DNA from: Intoshia linei
Lineage: Eukaryota > Orthonectida > Rhopaluridae
NCBI GenBank assembly: GCA_001642005.1
Contig: LWCA01000599.1
Coordinates: 1-22,230 of the forward strand
DNA length: 22,230 nt
Reading direction: 5' to 3'
Of the stretch, positions 21,230 to 22,230 are shown piece by piece; positions within the stretch are counted from its first letter, which is position 1, and every line of letters starts with the position of its first letter. A model generated the notes under the pieces. That model saw nothing but the letters and a program-made list of their open reading frames with translations, was not told the origin of the DNA and ran no database searches. Position numbers and translations under genes: made by a program.

Positions 21230-22230
21230 GTCATCACTGTCGTTCATTTATACTGTAATTTTTACAATTCTAATAAAATAAACGAAATAAATCAATTAAT
21301 ATGAAAATCAATAAAAATTCAAACTAAAAAAATAAAAATTAATAAAATAATTGAGTGCTGGCCGCCGGGTGTAATATGATAATTAAAGTGTAAAAATTTT
21401 ATACTGAAAATTACTTTGCAATCTTTTAATATGGTGATCACCTTTTTCTAAGATGTATTTTGTCATTAATATTATAAAACTGTAGTAAAAATTGTTGTCT
21501 GTTATTGTCCTAACGTAGAAATTGTAAAAATTTATATTATTATTGCGACAATTTTTTATTGACCTATAGAATAACAAAAAAACTGACCTGAAAATGAAAT
21601 TTACTGACTTTATCTGACCTTAAAATTTTTTTGTGTTTTTATGGTTAATACCAACTAAATCTACCGTAACCAAACTTTCTTTTTGTAGGCTTTAAATTAA
21701 ATCAATACAATATTTAATACACCTTAATTTTAATATTCGCATAGGCCTCGATTATGATGGTGTCGGTCACTTTACATATTAAATTAATATAAATAAAACT
21801 TAAAATAAGGAATATTTTTGTGTGTAATCATGAATATGAATAACAAGGAACTCAATCTCATAAATCTCATTGTGTAATGTTAGAGATGTTGAAAATTATT
21901 AATGTTTATTGTAGTATAACAGTGATGGCAGCTAACTAAAACTTGGTGTGTTAAATATAATACTATTTTTAGAAATTTTTTTCTAGTGTTTTTTTATTAA
22001 AAAAATATTAGGTCAATTAAAAACGTCAATTAAGTCAAATAACTTAATGATGGAAAATGAGTTAAAAAAATTTTTACATTTATTTAGATTTAAAAAATTA
22101 AGCTGCAAGTTTTTCAATGGGAGATTCATAACTTGTATATTAACGCTACACAAGCCTAACTAGTTTCATCGTGAAATCTATTCCTTTTATGATTTTTGAC
22201 ATTATTCAATGTGGAAAATAACGATTCACA
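21230..22230. other. AT-rich right edge, nothing recognised
   Basis: No gene, RNA or repeat end supported. The 64-codon - frame at 21383-21577 is rich in Asn, Tyr and Ile, as expected for chance translation of A/T DNA. Confidence 0.45.

Noticed and set aside
1-22230. Bacterial features such as operons, CRISPR arrays or IS elements
   Set aside because: Intron-split coding, TA and 8-bp target-duplicated eukaryotic transposons and lack of any prokaryotic gene arrangement rule this out; the ISXO2-like similarity at 1-817 is a eukaryotic Merlin transposase.

Overview
The window looks like nuclear DNA of an insect-type animal. It is strongly AT-rich, its coding sequence is cut into short exons with GT...AG introns, and it is full of degraded eukaryotic DNA transposons (Merlin, Tc1-like, hAT, TA-flanked MITEs) and one Gypsy reverse-transcriptase scrap. 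A sap-feeding hemipteran such as an aphid relative fits best, partly because the multi-copy element ORF near 4.3 kb is a type I remember from aphid genomes. That is inference; no species marker is visible.

The main content is one 13-exon gene on the + strand (6089-17904). I rebuilt it by hand from exon homology, splice sites and phase. It encodes a predicted secreted 575-residue protein made of two complete DNase I-type nuclease domains in tandem. Each domain keeps the whole family catalytic set (N, E, R, E, H, D, N, D, H). Exon 7 carries the C-terminal SDHYPVE motif of domain 1 and the N-terminal GSFNMQIFG motif of domain 2 in one open frame, so this is a fused two-domain nuclease and not two neighbouring genes. 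The six introns in each half sit at equivalent places with the same phases, which points to duplication of an intron-containing unit followed by fusion.

Layout. 1-817: broken Merlin (ISXO2-like) transposase on the - strand. 1773-2908: degraded Tc1-like element with terminal inverted repeats and TA sites. 3005-3300: a copy of a dispersed repeat called block A here. 3925-4070: small foldback. 4254-4735: broken element-associated ORF. 5131-5376: a receptor-like fragment with one stop. 6089-17904: the double DNase gene, whose larger introns hold a 1-kb hAT element with perfect 8-bp target duplications, a TA-flanked MITE, an hAT MITE, further block A copies, a possible LINE endonuclease scrap and the Gypsy RT scrap. 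17905-22230: AT-rich flank with two more hAT MITE copies and one orphan candidate exon (19327-19496).

Function. The protein has a signal-peptide-like N terminus and no membrane anchor, so a role on extracellular DNA (gut, saliva or haemolymph) is the simplest inference. The rest of the window appears to be transposon debris and does not suggest a pathway.
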